Source: Gemmatimonadota bacterium (GTDB taxonomy: Bacteria; Latescibacterota; UBA2968). Taken from it: a stretch of 64,000 nucleotides of DNA. Position numbers and translations under genes: made by a program. Under the pieces are notes generated by a model. The model made no database searches and was not told where the DNA came from. It was given only the letters and a program-made list of their open reading frames with translations. This document shows, piece after piece, positions 1 through 9,687 of the stretch. The stretch's first letter is position 1; the number at the start of each line of letters is the position of its first letter. The stretch is taken from contig JAPPAB010000104.1 of assembly GCA_026705765.1 (NCBI GenBank), positions 142,621 to 206,620 of the forward strand, read 5' to 3'.

Positions 1-1
1 A

Positions 2-235
2 GTATCGTTCGAAGTGGAAGGCATACGAGAGATTATAACGCATGGACACTCGGGTTTTGTCGTGCCACAAGGCGATATCAAATCAATGGTGACGTATCTG
101 GAAAAATTGATCGAAGACTCTCAGATGTGTCACACATTTGGAGAACGCGCATACCAGCACGCGATTGCGCGATGGGATCACCGCGTTATGGTGCAAAAAT
201 TGGATACAATTTACCGACAAAGGCTCAAAAAATGA
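2..235 (+). CDS. Glycosyltransferase family 4-like, C-terminal fragment
   Basis: The frame is open from base 2, so only the last ~77 residues of a longer gene are in the window. The segment EGIREIITHGHSGFVVPQGD matches the end of the GT-B fold of family 4 glycosyltransferases, where the Glu of the E-G-x-x-E motif contacts the nucleotide-sugar phosphates and a G-x-x-G-x-x-V loop follows. The tail is the usual amphipathic C-terminal helix. Its stop overlaps the start of the methyltransferase (ATGA at 232-235), so the two are translationally coupled. A surface polysaccharide or glycan role fits the GT-C enzyme downstream, but the acceptor and donor cannot be read from this fragment. Confidence 0.75.
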   Translation, partial: VSFEVEGIREIITHGHSGFVVPQGDIKSMVTYLEKLIEDSQMCHTFGERAYQHAIARWDHRVMVQKLDTIYRQRLKK

Positions 236-927
236 AATCGCGCAAAGTAGGGCACGGTCGCGCCAGCAGTTCGTCAACGCGGGCTGTCGGGCAGTTTTTT
301 GATATTTATGCCAAAAATTTTGATGCGATCTACGGGCATACAGGACATCGAAGCGCGCTCGGCAGATGGGTAGATCGCACATTTCGGCAGGTGATGATGC
401 GGCGTTTTGAGGAAACGCTTCAACAAACAAAAAAACAAGAGATTCATTCTGTCTTAGATATCGGGTGTGGCCCGGGACGATACACGGCTGCGTTTGCACT
501 TCAAGAAAAAGAAGTCGTGGGGGTAGATATGGCCGAAGAAATGCTAAAAATCGCACGGGACAATATCGACGCGCTCAATGTGACAGCAGACCTCGTTCTG
601 GGCGATTATCTATCTGTCCATTTTGATCGGGTATTTGACGCGGCGTGTTTGATGGGATTTTTTGATTATATTGAAGATCCCGTACCGATCTTAAAAAAAT
701 TGGGTACAGAAGTGACGGGCGAGTTTTACGCGAGCTTTCCAAAAGTGGGCGGTTTTTTGGCGTGGCAGCGGCACATCCGATACCGCCTGCGAAGATGCCC
801 GCTGTGGTTATACAGCAAACAAGAGGTTGAAAACGCACTGATTGCAAGCGGATTTACCGGATGCTACGAAATACGAGATTTTGGACGCGACTGGTATGTG
901 GTCGTCCAGATGCAGAACACCTGTTGA
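232..927 (+). CDS. Class I SAM-dependent methyltransferase
   Basis: A 231-residue protein. The start at 232 is chosen because ATGA overlaps the upstream stop; the longer upstream frame would run inside the glycosyltransferase. Residues ~75-85 (VLDIGCGPGRYT) form motif I of the SAM-binding Rossmann fold. VVGVDMAEEML gives the acidic residue that binds the SAM ribose, and a post-motif (FDAACLMGFFDYI) follows. The C-terminal third (arginine-rich, then a beta strand DWYVVVQ) resembles lipid or sugar methyltransferases of glycan clusters. Sitting between two glycosyltransferases, it probably methylates a sugar or lipid carrier. The substrate is unknown. Confidence 0.8.
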   Translation: MKSRKVGHGRASSSSTRAVGQFFDIYAKNFDAIYGHTGHRSALGRWVDRTFRQVMMRRFEETLQQTKKQEIHSVLDIGCGPGRYTAAFALQEKEVVGVDMAEEMLKIARDNIDALNVTADLVLGDYLSVHFDRVFDAACLMGFFDYIEDPVPILKKLGTEVTGEFYASFPKVGGFLAWQRHIRYRLRRCPLWLYSKQEVENALIASGFTGCYEIRDFGRDWYVVVQMQNTC

Positions 928-968
928 ACCACCATCTCCCAAAAAATCAGAGTCATTTTTTATCACCC

Positions 969-2498
969 ATGTCAAAAGGTCTCACATTTTTGAAATTATG
1001 CACCGCCGTGGCTTTTGCAATACTGGCGTGGATCGCTTCGGGCATCTCGTTATTAGACGATGATTGGGGCCATCTCAAGTTGGCATCCAAAGGCTTTGTC
1101 TTCGCTTTGACAACCGGATGGGAGGGACTGGTCGGGCAAGGTGGATATTATCGCCCAATGGTCGTTTTATCGTTCTATCTGGACTATTTAATCGGCGGTT
1201 ACACGCCCGCTATTTATCACATCCACAATATCGCGATTCACGCGGGATGCGCGTATCTCATTTTTTTATTCGCGCGATACCTCTCCACAGACCGCGTGGT
1301 AGCCTGGGGTGCTACGCTTTTGTTTTTTGTTCTGCCCATTCACACCGATTCTGTTTTCTGGATCGTCGGGCGAACAGATCTCTTGTGTGCGTTATTCTAT
1401 TTAGGTTCACTGATTTTATTTTTAGAATATATGGAGCGCGGTTCTACCGGCGCGTTATTGGGACTTGCCGCTTGCAGTGCGCTTGCTTTTTTGTCCAAAG
1501 AAATGGCAGTATCCCTACCCATTGCACTCGCGGCACTCAGCGCGTATCGCAAAACGTGGAAAACAGCACCAGCGCGGCGCGGATTGGCTGTTGTCTGTAT
1601 CGCATTGCTGGCATATTTTGGCGTCCGATGGCTCGTGCTGGGCAGCGTATTGGGGGGGACACCCCGCGTATCAATTATAGATTGGGCGCGCGACGGCGTA
1701 AAAGCAGTAGCAAAATTTGGGATGAGTGATATCTGGTGGCTGGGCATTGCATTGGTGGTCGGAAGTGCAGGGATTTTTATTTATCAACATGGTCGCGGCA
1801 TCCTGCGCAAATTTTGTCGCCCATTCTCCCTGCTCCTGATCTTCCTCCTCGGCGTGAGCCTCGCCCCGGCATTGGGGCATTTGCACAACTGGTATTTGTA
1901 TCTGCCCTCCGCCTTCTTTTGTCTGGGTATCTCTACTATCTGGCTAAACAAAAAACAGCCTGTTCTCTTTACTCTCTTTGCCGTTCTAATTCTGTATTAC
2001 GGGGTAGTGATCGGACGCGAGGGCTTTTTCTGGCGCGAAGCTTCGCAAATGAGCGAAAATGCGATTGCCAATTTGATGCCCCATGCCCGGGCAACCACCG
2101 GCACGTTATTCGTCTGCAACGTGCCCTCGGCGTGGACACCCCCCGGTGCGTTCAGTGGCAAACCGCTATTTGCTTATGCACTCAAAAATGCACTTGCCAT
2201 GCGGTCGTCTCAACCGTTGCAAGCTGAAATCACAATGGTAAATCACGTCTGGTTGACAGGTGATTTTGCGTGTCGCATTCACAGGACAAATACGGGTTTT
2301 GATCTGGCAATTGCAAAAGGCGGCTTCTTTTCGTTTCACAGCAAGGGACGGGGACAAACACCGCCTTTTGAAATTGTCCAAATGTGGGGGCGTGTGGCGA
2401 TACACGCAACCGATTCTCTCTCAGTTGCGCTGAATATGCAGCCGGAGGATCGCGTGGTAATTTATAACAAAGGTAAATTTGAGAAATTGTGGCCGTAA
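969..2498 (+). CDS. GT-C membrane glycosyltransferase (TMTC/PMT-like)
   Basis: A 509-residue polytopic membrane protein. The ATG at 969 follows the methyltransferase stop by 41 bases and opens directly on the first membrane helix; an upstream ATG in frame at 861 would overlap the previous gene. The first periplasmic loop carries LLDDDWGHL, the acidic motif typical of GT-C enzymes. YYRPMVVLSFYLDYLIGG, a YHIHNIAIHA segment and LPIHTDSVFWIVGRTDLL resemble the O-mannosyltransferase/TMTC group that uses polyprenyl-phosphate sugars. About ten membrane helices occupy residues 1-380, followed by a soluble ~120-residue tail. Likely role: transfer of a lipid-linked sugar to a secreted product, perhaps the C25 protein encoded next (inference). 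Confidence 0.7.
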   Translation: MSKGLTFLKLCTAVAFAILAWIASGISLLDDDWGHLKLASKGFVFALTTGWEGLVGQGGYYRPMVVLSFYLDYLIGGYTPAIYHIHNIAIHAGCAYLIFLFARYLSTDRVVAWGATLLFFVLPIHTDSVFWIVGRTDLLCALFYLGSLILFLEYMERGSTGALLGLAACSALAFLSKEMAVSLPIALAALSAYRKTWKTAPARRGLAVVCIALLAYFGVRWLVLGSVLGGTPRVSIIDWARDGVKAVAKFGMSDIWWLGIALVVGSAGIFIYQHGRGILRKFCRPFSLLLIFLLGVSLAPALGHLHNWYLYLPSAFFCLGISTIWLNKKQPVLFTLFAVLILYYGVVIGREGFFWREASQMSENAIANLMPHARATTGTLFVCNVPSAWTPPGAFSGKPLFAYALKNALAMRSSQPLQAEITMVNHVWLTGDFACRIHRTNTGFDLAIAKGGFFSFHSKGRGQTPPFEIVQMWGRVAIHATDSLSVALNMQPEDRVVIYNKGKFEKLWP

Positions 2499-2510
2499 AA
2501 AGGTGCGATC

Positions 2511-5500
2511 ATGAAAACTTTCTGGCATAACATCCCCGCAATAACTTTGCTAATCGCAACGAGCATCGCACATGCGGGAGATGTGCGCGTGATGGCAACG
2601 GGTGAAAACTGGGTGGAAATTGTGGTTGATGCATCCGATCTATCTGTCACTTCAGAATCTCCTTATGATCGCATAGACGTGCCGGGATGGACGTGGTTGC
2701 ACCAGCCCGGGGCACCTGCTGTACCTGTGCGCGGCGCAACGCTGGGCATGCCTTATGGCTCTCGTGCGGTCGTTCAAGTACTCGATGCAAACTATGAGGA
2801 AATCGAAGACCTGGACCTAATGCCCGTGCCACAGATGCAATTACTGGGATCTGAGCAACATCCGTTTTCGAGATCGATTTACCTGAAGAACCAGACAATT
2901 TACGACACGCCGGGATTTTATCCCGGTACAGAAGCCGTTGTGGCACACACGGGCATCTTGCGCGATCAACAAATCGCGATTCTGTCTTTGCGTCCCGTGC
3001 AGTATGACCCCGTCCAGCGCAGACTTCGGATCGCGCGACAGTTGCGCGTGCGCATATCATTTGTCTCGGATGAAACGCTTCCCTCTATTCGGCTTTTGAG
3101 AGACACAGACGATTTTGAGCCTATCTATCAAAAGGGATTGCTCAACCCCGAGCAGGCGCGCTTTTGGCGCGGGCGGCGCATTCGCGCGACAAAGCGCGTA
3201 CAGGATTGGTACGATCCCACAACTACGTATTACAAAATCAGAATATTTGAAGATGGTCTCTACCGATTGGATGCGCGCTGGTTCTCCGAATCCGGCATTG
3301 TATTGGCACCGGGAGATTTGGATCAATTACAGATATTTTTAGACGGGGAAGAAATCCCGCTACTCATCGAAGATGGTGGAGACGGCGTATTAGATGCGGG
3401 CGATGGCGTGCTGTTTTGGGGTGTATTTCGGCGCGCGCCAGATCGAGATTTTGAAAGCGATTACGGCAAAGAGCGCGTCTATTTCCTGCGTATTGGTCGA
3501 GAATCTGGCTCGCGATATACACACGCTGAGGATACATCTACCAATGAGATTTTGACGCATTTCTGGTCTCGCAAACACGTTGAAATCGATTCTATCTACG
3601 AAGCCCTGGGACATGCGCGAAATGCCAACCGCGATCACTGGTTCTGGCAGCGCACTGCATCCCCGTCTCGCCCGGGCGATATGCCCACAGACGTCGTAAT
3701 GCCCGTGCCTTTACCGGGGCTGGCGAGTGAAACAAGTGGCAACGCACAAATCCGTCTGGGCATGCATTCGTTGACCCTGAACCAGAACATAAACCCCGAT
3801 CACTACGCTGTCATACAAATTCAAGATGGACCGCTCATCTCAGAAGAGCGCTGGGACGGACAGGACGCCCATATCGCGACGGGCACAGTACCTGTATCGG
3901 CATTATCAGATACCACATACGTGGTATTGCGAACGCCCGGCGATCCCTCGTTTCCACTTGAACCGGTTCCCTACGTCGATCACGTGTATTTCAACTGGGT
4001 GGAGATTACCTATCCGCAGCGCTTTGAGGCTATAGATGGTATGCTGCGTTTTAACCCGGGCATTGTGCTTTCGCCGCGCGCAATCTCCATTGCCAATTTT
4101 GAACGCGAACGGGTTAGAGTCTTGAATTTGGACAAGCACAAGATCATCGGCACAGCGCGGGATGACGAGAGGATTAGAATTGAGATTGCCGAAAGTGGCA
4201 ATTTTGTCGCGGTAGATGAAACAGCGGTAAAAACACCTGAAATCGCAGAACGCGATACCCCCTATGATTTGCGCGGATTCTCTGGCGCGGATTACGTGAT
4301 TATTGCAGGTGCGGATTTTATGGATGCTGCCGAGCGCCTGGCAGCACATCGGCAGAGGCAAGAGTTATCCACGCTAGTGGTCAATATAGCCGATGTATAT
4401 GACGAATTTTCCTTTGGACAAGTCGATGCCGAGGCCATTCGCCGTTTTGTACAATACGGATTTCACACATGGGCAAAACGCCCCGTACACGTATTGTTAT
4501 TCGGAGAATTCAGCTTTGATTATCGCAATTTATTTGGGCAAAACTGGATTGCGCGTCACAACCTCGTACCGGGCATGCCCTTTCAATCTCCCAACCGCGG
4601 TCTATCATTTACCGATGAGTTTTTTGGGCGGGTAGATGATGATTTGTTTATGGATGTATTTATAGGGCGATTTTCCGTACGCCGCGTATCGCAGGCCAAT
4701 ACAATTGTGCAAAAAGTAATCGCTTATGACGAAACACCGTCCGTGCAATGGCGCAACCGCATCACGCTAATGGCAAATTGGGATGCACAGGACCCGTCCA
4801 AATTTATCGCGCCGAGTGATACGCTGGCAAAAATTACGCACGCTATCGGGCTGGAGAATTTCAAGGTATATCACGACGCAGATACGCCGCCTGAACCCAA
4901 TGCCTCATCCCGCGAAGTTATTCGGCAGATCAACGAGGGGCGTCTGATTGTAAATTTTATGGGCCACGGCAGCGCTTCATCAATGTCCAGATATTTTGCC
5001 GGAACATTTCAGCAAGGCGCATTCAATTACCTGAGCCAGATTCAAAATGCTGAACGCCTGCCTCTGTTTATCGGAATGTCGTGTCTCAATGGATTATACT
5101 GGGATCCGCGCATCATCAGTTTGGCTGAAGAAATGACCAACAAACCCGATGGCGGCGCAATAGCATACATATCCGCGTCTTCCCTCTCTTTTATTCGCAT
5201 TAACAACCAGCTCAACACAGCGCTATTCCGGCACATATTTGAAAATGGCGTGCTGGCTTTCGGTCAGAGCCTCGCACTGGGTAAAATGACCGAACTCGCT
5301 GTTCTCCCCTCGAGCGAACTGGGACTGGTGGGAATGAATTTGATCGGCGATCCGGCACAACAAATCGCAGTACCGCAAAGCCCGGATTTTGTACTTGGCG
5401 ATGCGGCGTTGCAATTAGACCGGCAAGGCGAACTAACCACGGGGGACTCGGTTCGGGTAACGCTGCATGTGGAAAACTGGGGCATTTCCCCTGGTCGCAG

Positions 5501-8183
5501 CGTAGATATCATCCTGATTGATCGCAACCTGGATTCCGCCGAGGTGGATACCTTATTCATGGCGGCTTTACCGCCTTTTGGAATACGCGATAGTGTGACA
5601 GTGCTCTGGCGTCTCAAAAATCGCTCTGGACGCCATATCTTAGAAGCGATAGCCGACCACGCCAATGCGATTCTAGAAGGCGATGAAACAAATAATCGAA
5701 CAGAGGTAGAAATCGATGTCCTCGGTGCGTTATCAGCTGTTCCCTTCTTGCCATTGCCGAGTCAGACCGTCGCAAATGCCCAGGTGGTATTGGGCGTGCG
5801 GTCTGGGGAAAATCATTTCCATCTAACGGGCGAATTTGAGCTGAATAGATCTGGCGACTTTCAAGATACCGCGACAATGCGCTCGGGCAACGTGGCCACC
5901 GCCGAGGGCATTATTTTATGGCGACCGACGGATTTGCGTGCGGGGCCTTATTTTTGGCGCGCCCGATTATCCGATGGACAGACAACGGGACCCTGGTCCG
6001 ATGTGCGACATTTCGTGGTAACATCCTCTGTACCCGAGCGGCAAGTGGTGTGGCAGCAAAACGGCGCTACTGCATTATCGCGCGGCACAGGCGAAGATGT
6101 CGTGTTATCTGATGGCGGTACTGTAGGGCGCACCATGTCCCCACCTCCAATCCGATTCAATGCCGCCGAAGCTTCTTTTTTGAGCGAAGGTGTGGCGGGC
6201 ACAGCCGTTTTGTGTACAGACGGAACATACCTGTATGTGAAGCGATTCTATACGCCACGAGACTTGTATCCCGGCAGCGATTTGTTCGCGCGCATTGGCA
6301 CGGGATTCAATGGCACGATAGCGGGGCAAAATTACGGGATCGTGACTGAAACACCTATCCAGAGCATTTCTGCGACATTTCACAGCGATGGGTTTATCTA
6401 TGCCGAACACCGCACAGCGCGCTCCCTCCTGCGTATTTCGCCCGTCACTGGACAGATCGATACCGTTGAAGTGCCCGACCGCTTGCTGGATTTGTTCCGC
6501 GGATTGCCCTTTGATGCCCATGCGTTAATTACCTCTGACGGCGAGTTTATCTACAACGTCTCTGCAGGCGTCAATGGCGTGCGACGCGGTGGATGGACCG
6601 TGCGCGTATTCGATCCGGCCAATGCCTGGCGCGTCGTGCGACAATTTACCGTACAGCCAACAGAAACGGGATTTGGATATCTGTTTACGGATGGCGCAAT
6701 TGCCGATGGACAGTTTATCTACTTAATCGAATTTGGCACGGGAATGACGCACCGCGTGCGCGTGGTAGATGCACATACCGGGGCATTCGTCGAAGAATTT
6801 GAAAGCGATCAGGCACAGACAGATATTTTGGGTGGGCAATTTGATTGGGTAAACAACGCGGTGTGGTTGGGACAATTGCGCGGAGGCATGATATATCGAT
6901 ATCCAGGGCAGAGCTTGCCCGATTTTGGCACCTTAACATCTGAACCAATTGGACCGGCGAGTGCGTGGCATACAGTAACAACGGCATTGTCGGGCGCAGG
7001 CAAAGCCGAAGTGAATTTACTGGCCGAGGTCGATAACAATAGTTTCGCCCCATTGTCACAATGGCAAAATTTGCCGCCAGGAACACACAATTTGAGCGGT
7101 ATAGCCATTCCGCGCCTAAAAATTCAGATCAAATTGTACGGAGAGGGATTAAATCCATCTCCCGGCTTGCAAACCTGGACCACCACATATCAGCCACTTT
7201 CAGATATTGGCCTGAGGAATTTGCGGGCAGAACCTTTTGAAATAACGGAACTGCAACCCGTGTACCTCCATCTCGATGTGCAAAACCGGGGACCATTAGA
7301 CCTCGCTCTGGGCACATCCGTCGCCTTTTATAGCGGCGCTCCCGCGCTGGGGCGTCTGATAGGGCGCTTAGCTGTGCCCGAAGATAGCCCACTCGGACGA
7401 CTCGTCCCCCTGCGCCTGGTGTGGCAAACCGCGCAGTGGGCAGGGCAACACCAGGTGACGGCTCGATTGGAAAATTTTCAGGGACAGGCGATTTTTCCCG
7501 GCCGCGAAGTAACACTTACAGAGCCAGTGCGGATTGCACCGAGTTCTGACCGCGATGTGCCAACAATTGAAATCGCGGCACTGGATGCCCTCGGCGAAGT
7601 TCGACCAGAAGATTATTTGCCCGCCCAACCGACATTTCGCATTTCCATGCGCGATACAGCCGGTATTGATTTGTCCAGCATTGGCCTATCGCTTTCGGGG
7701 ACAGACGAGGCACAGGAGAGTCATTACGAATCGGAAAAAATAAAAGACCGCGCCGTTACCCCCATGACACTGTCATTTGTCTATACCCCGGACGCACTTG
7801 CCGATGGTCGTTATACGCTCAATGTCGAAGCCTCTGACAGGCTGGGAAATGGTCCTGCAAAAATTGCAATATCGTTCCAGGTCTCTTCAATATTGGCGAT
7901 AGAGAACGCACTGGTCGCGCCCAACCCCGTATCCGATACCGGTCATTTTACATTTATCTTATCGCGTCCTTCAGAAGTCACCGTGCGAATTTACACCCTT
8001 GCCGGACGGCTCGTTCAGAGAATTGAAGAGCCATTTGCACGCGCCGGATACAACCAGATTTTTTGGGATGGGCGAGACGCTGACGGCCATGTGCTGAGTA
8101 ATAATACGTACCTGTACACTTTGACCGCAGACAATGGCGAATCGCAGGCGCGGATTAAAGATAAAGTGATTGTATATCGATAA
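2511..8183 (+). CDS. Gingipain-type (C25) surface cysteine peptidase, multidomain
   Basis: 1,890 residues with a signal peptide (residues 1-22, ending AHA). Residues ~590-945 form a caspase-like C25 domain: the catalytic His is H819 in MGHGSAS and the Cys is C858 in GMSCLNG, and the domain closes with NLIGDPAQQ. An N-terminal C25 propeptide-like region precedes it. A CARDB-like beta domain lies at ~960-1070, a long beta-rich, propeller-like region at ~1190-1500, a second CARDB-like domain near 1565-1665, and a FlgD-type Ig domain at ~1805-1890 (NPVSDTGHFTF to NNTYLYTLTA). The C25-plus-tail layout is that of type IX-secreted proteins such as PorU, but it is much longer. It starts 13 bases after the glycosyltransferase with an AAGGTG ribosome site, so it is in the same operon. 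The substrate is unknown. Confidence 0.85.
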   Translation: MKTFWHNIPAITLLIATSIAHAGDVRVMATGENWVEIVVDASDLSVTSESPYDRIDVPGWTWLHQPGAPAVPVRGATLGMPYGSRAVVQVLDANYEEIEDLDLMPVPQMQLLGSEQHPFSRSIYLKNQTIYDTPGFYPGTEAVVAHTGILRDQQIAILSLRPVQYDPVQRRLRIARQLRVRISFVSDETLPSIRLLRDTDDFEPIYQKGLLNPEQARFWRGRRIRATKRVQDWYDPTTTYYKIRIFEDGLYRLDARWFSESGIVLAPGDLDQLQIFLDGEEIPLLIEDGGDGVLDAGDGVLFWGVFRRAPDRDFESDYGKERVYFLRIGRESGSRYTHAEDTSTNEILTHFWSRKHVEIDSIYEALGHARNANRDHWFWQRTASPSRPGDMPTDVVMPVPLPGLASETSGNAQIRLGMHSLTLNQNINPDHYAVIQIQDGPLISEERWDGQDAHIATGTVPVSALSDTTYVVLRTPGDPSFPLEPVPYVDHVYFNWVEITYPQRFEAIDGMLRFNPGIVLSPRAISIANFERERVRVLNLDKHKIIGTARDDERIRIEIAESGNFVAVDETAVKTPEIAERDTPYDLRGFSGADYVIIAGADFMDAAERLAAHRQRQELSTLVVNIADVYDEFSFGQVDAEAIRRFVQYGFHTWAKRPVHVLLFGEFSFDYRNLFGQNWIARHNLVPGMPFQSPNRGLSFTDEFFGRVDDDLFMDVFIGRFSVRRVSQANTIVQKVIAYDETPSVQWRNRITLMANWDAQDPSKFIAPSDTLAKITHAIGLENFKVYHDADTPPEPNASSREVIRQINEGRLIVNFMGHGSASSMSRYFAGTFQQGAFNYLSQIQNAERLPLFIGMSCLNGLYWDPRIISLAEEMTNKPDGGAIAYISASSLSFIRINNQLNTALFRHIFENGVLAFGQSLALGKMTELAVLPSSELGLVGMNLIGDPAQQIAVPQSPDFVLGDAALQLDRQGELTTGDSVRVTLHVENWGISPGRSVDIILIDRNLDSAEVDTLFMAALPPFGIRDSVTVLWRLKNRSGRHILEAIADHANAILEGDETNNRTEVEIDVLGALSAVPFLPLPSQTVANAQVVLGVRSGENHFHLTGEFELNRSGDFQDTATMRSGNVATAEGIILWRPTDLRAGPYFWRARLSDGQTTGPWSDVRHFVVTSSVPERQVVWQQNGATALSRGTGEDVVLSDGGTVGRTMSPPPIRFNAAEASFLSEGVAGTAVLCTDGTYLYVKRFYTPRDLYPGSDLFARIGTGFNGTIAGQNYGIVTETPIQSISATFHSDGFIYAEHRTARSLLRISPVTGQIDTVEVPDRLLDLFRGLPFDAHALITSDGEFIYNVSAGVNGVRRGGWTVRVFDPANAWRVVRQFTVQPTETGFGYLFTDGAIADGQFIYLIEFGTGMTHRVRVVDAHTGAFVEEFESDQAQTDILGGQFDWVNNAVWLGQLRGGMIYRYPGQSLPDFGTLTSEPIGPASAWHTVTTALSGAGKAEVNLLAEVDNNSFAPLSQWQNLPPGTHNLSGIAIPRLKIQIKLYGEGLNPSPGLQTWTTTYQPLSDIGLRNLRAEPFEITELQPVYLHLDVQNRGPLDLALGTSVAFYSGAPALGRLIGRLAVPEDSPLGRLVPLRLVWQTAQWAGQHQVTARLENFQGQAIFPGREVTLTEPVRIAPSSDRDVPTIEIAALDALGEVRPEDYLPAQPTFRISMRDTAGIDLSSIGLSLSGTDEAQESHYESEKIKDRAVTPMTLSFVYTPDALADGRYTLNVEASDRLGNGPAKIAISFQVSSILAIENALVAPNPVSDTGHFTFILSRPSEVTVRIYTLAGRLVQRIEEPFARAGYNQIFWDGRDADGHVLSNNTYLYTLTADNGESQARIKDKVIVYR

Positions 8184-8195
8184 AGTGAAAAAATC

Positions 8196-9680
8196 ATGAA
8201 AGTACTCGTCATAGGTCTGGATTGCGCGTCGCCCGAGCTGATCTTTCAGCGATTTCGAGATGATCTGCCCACCATTGACAACCTGATCCAGACCGGGGTT
8301 TACGGCAGCCTCAAAAGCACCATCCCGCCCATCACCATTCCCGCCTGGATGAGTATGGTAACGGGCAAAGACCCCGGCACCCTGGGATTTTACGGGCTTC
8401 GCAACCGCGCCGATTACTCCTACGACCGTCTGTCTATCGCCAACTCAACGCTCGTGCACGACGATACGGTTTGGGACATCATTTCTGCTGCGGGCAAAAA
8501 AGTAATTCTCGTAGGCGTGCCCCAAACCTATCCCCCCCAGCCAGTCAACGGCTGTCTGATCGCCTCTTTTCTCACGCCGAGCAACGACAGTCCCTATACC
8601 TATCCCGACAGCCTAAAAGCCGAAATCGAGCGCGTATCCGATGGCTACATCATCGATGTGCGCGATTTTCGCACAGATGACAAAGCGCGCTTGCTCCGAG
8701 AAATTTACGCCATGACCAAAAAGCGATTTCGCGTGACCCGACATCTCATGCAAACCCGCGAATGGGATTTTTGCATGCATGTGGAAATGGGCACAGATCG
8801 CATCCACCACGGATTCTGGCGTTTTCTGGACCAAACCCACCGAAAACACGATTCCAATTCCGAATTTGTGAACGCCATCCGCGACTATTACCGGTATCTC
8901 GATAGTGAAATCGCATCCCTGATTGATCTGGCTGGTACAGACACAGCCATCCTCCTCGCCTCAGACCACGGCGCCAAGCGCATCGATGGCGGCATCTGTA
9001 TCAACGAATGGTTGATCCGCGAAGGGTATTTGACACTAAAAAAATATCCCCAGGAGCCTATGGCTTATGAGGATCTCGAAATCGACTGGACAAAAACCAC
9101 AGCCTGGGGTGAAGGTGGCTATTACGCGCGCATTTTTCTCAACATTGCCGGTCGCGAACCAAAAGGCCTTGTGCCCCCCGAACAATACAATGTCTTACGC
9201 GACGAACTTTCAAAAAAAATCGTGAACATCCCCGACGACAAGGGCAATCCCCTGCCGACGAGGGTCTTCAAACCCGAGGATATTTACAGCACCATTAACA
9301 ATATCCCACCCGATCTGATCGCCTATTTCGGGGACCTGCACTGGCGTTCTGTCGGCACAATAGGCCATCGCGCCATCCACACCCTTGAAAACGACACCGG
9401 ACCCGACGATGCCAACCACGCCCAACACGGTATCTTTATTCTCAAAGACGGCACGCACACAGGCGAGAGATACAATCTGGAAATACGCGACATCGCACCA
9501 ACTATCCTGGGCCTCATGGATATCCCCACTCCCACCGACATGCAAAGCCAGGCAATAGTCAACGCGCCCTCAACCCCCGCACCATCAGCCCCACAGCCTT
9601 CACACACAGACGACGAGGTTTATACAGAAGAAGAAAAAAAAGCACTCGAAGATCGGCTCAAAGCGCTGGGATATTTGTGA
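8196..9680 (+). CDS. Alkaline-phosphatase-superfamily phosphodiesterase/hydrolase
   Basis: A 494-residue cytoplasmic protein with no signal peptide. The fold is type I phosphodiesterase/nucleotide pyrophosphatase: metal ligand D9 in VIGLD, a nucleophile T47 in the PPITIPAW loop, GTDRIHHGF, LLASDHGAK and AQHGIF supply the remaining Asp and His ligands. The C-terminus (EEKKALEDRLKALGYL) is the helical end often seen in this subgroup. It follows the C25 gene by 12 bases and ends the operon, and it converges with the PfkB gene 7 bases further on. The family hydrolyses phosphodiesters or phosphate esters; here a role in releasing phospho-sugar or lipid-carrier products would fit, but this is inference. 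Confidence 0.8.
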   Translation: MKVLVIGLDCASPELIFQRFRDDLPTIDNLIQTGVYGSLKSTIPPITIPAWMSMVTGKDPGTLGFYGLRNRADYSYDRLSIANSTLVHDDTVWDIISAAGKKVILVGVPQTYPPQPVNGCLIASFLTPSNDSPYTYPDSLKAEIERVSDGYIIDVRDFRTDDKARLLREIYAMTKKRFRVTRHLMQTREWDFCMHVEMGTDRIHHGFWRFLDQTHRKHDSNSEFVNAIRDYYRYLDSEIASLIDLAGTDTAILLASDHGAKRIDGGICINEWLIREGYLTLKKYPQEPMAYEDLEIDWTKTTAWGEGGYYARIFLNIAGREPKGLVPPEQYNVLRDELSKKIVNIPDDKGNPLPTRVFKPEDIYSTINNIPPDLIAYFGDLHWRSVGTIGHRAIHTLENDTGPDDANHAQHGIFILKDGTHTGERYNLEIRDIAPTILGLMDIPTPTDMQSQAIVNAPSTPAPSAPQPSHTDDEVYTEEEKKALEDRLKALGYL

Positions 9681-9687
9681 TTGACCG

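Noticed and set aside
127..231. Upstream extension of the methyltransferase to 127
   Set aside because: It would overlap the glycosyltransferase gene; ATGA coupling at 232 is the natural start.
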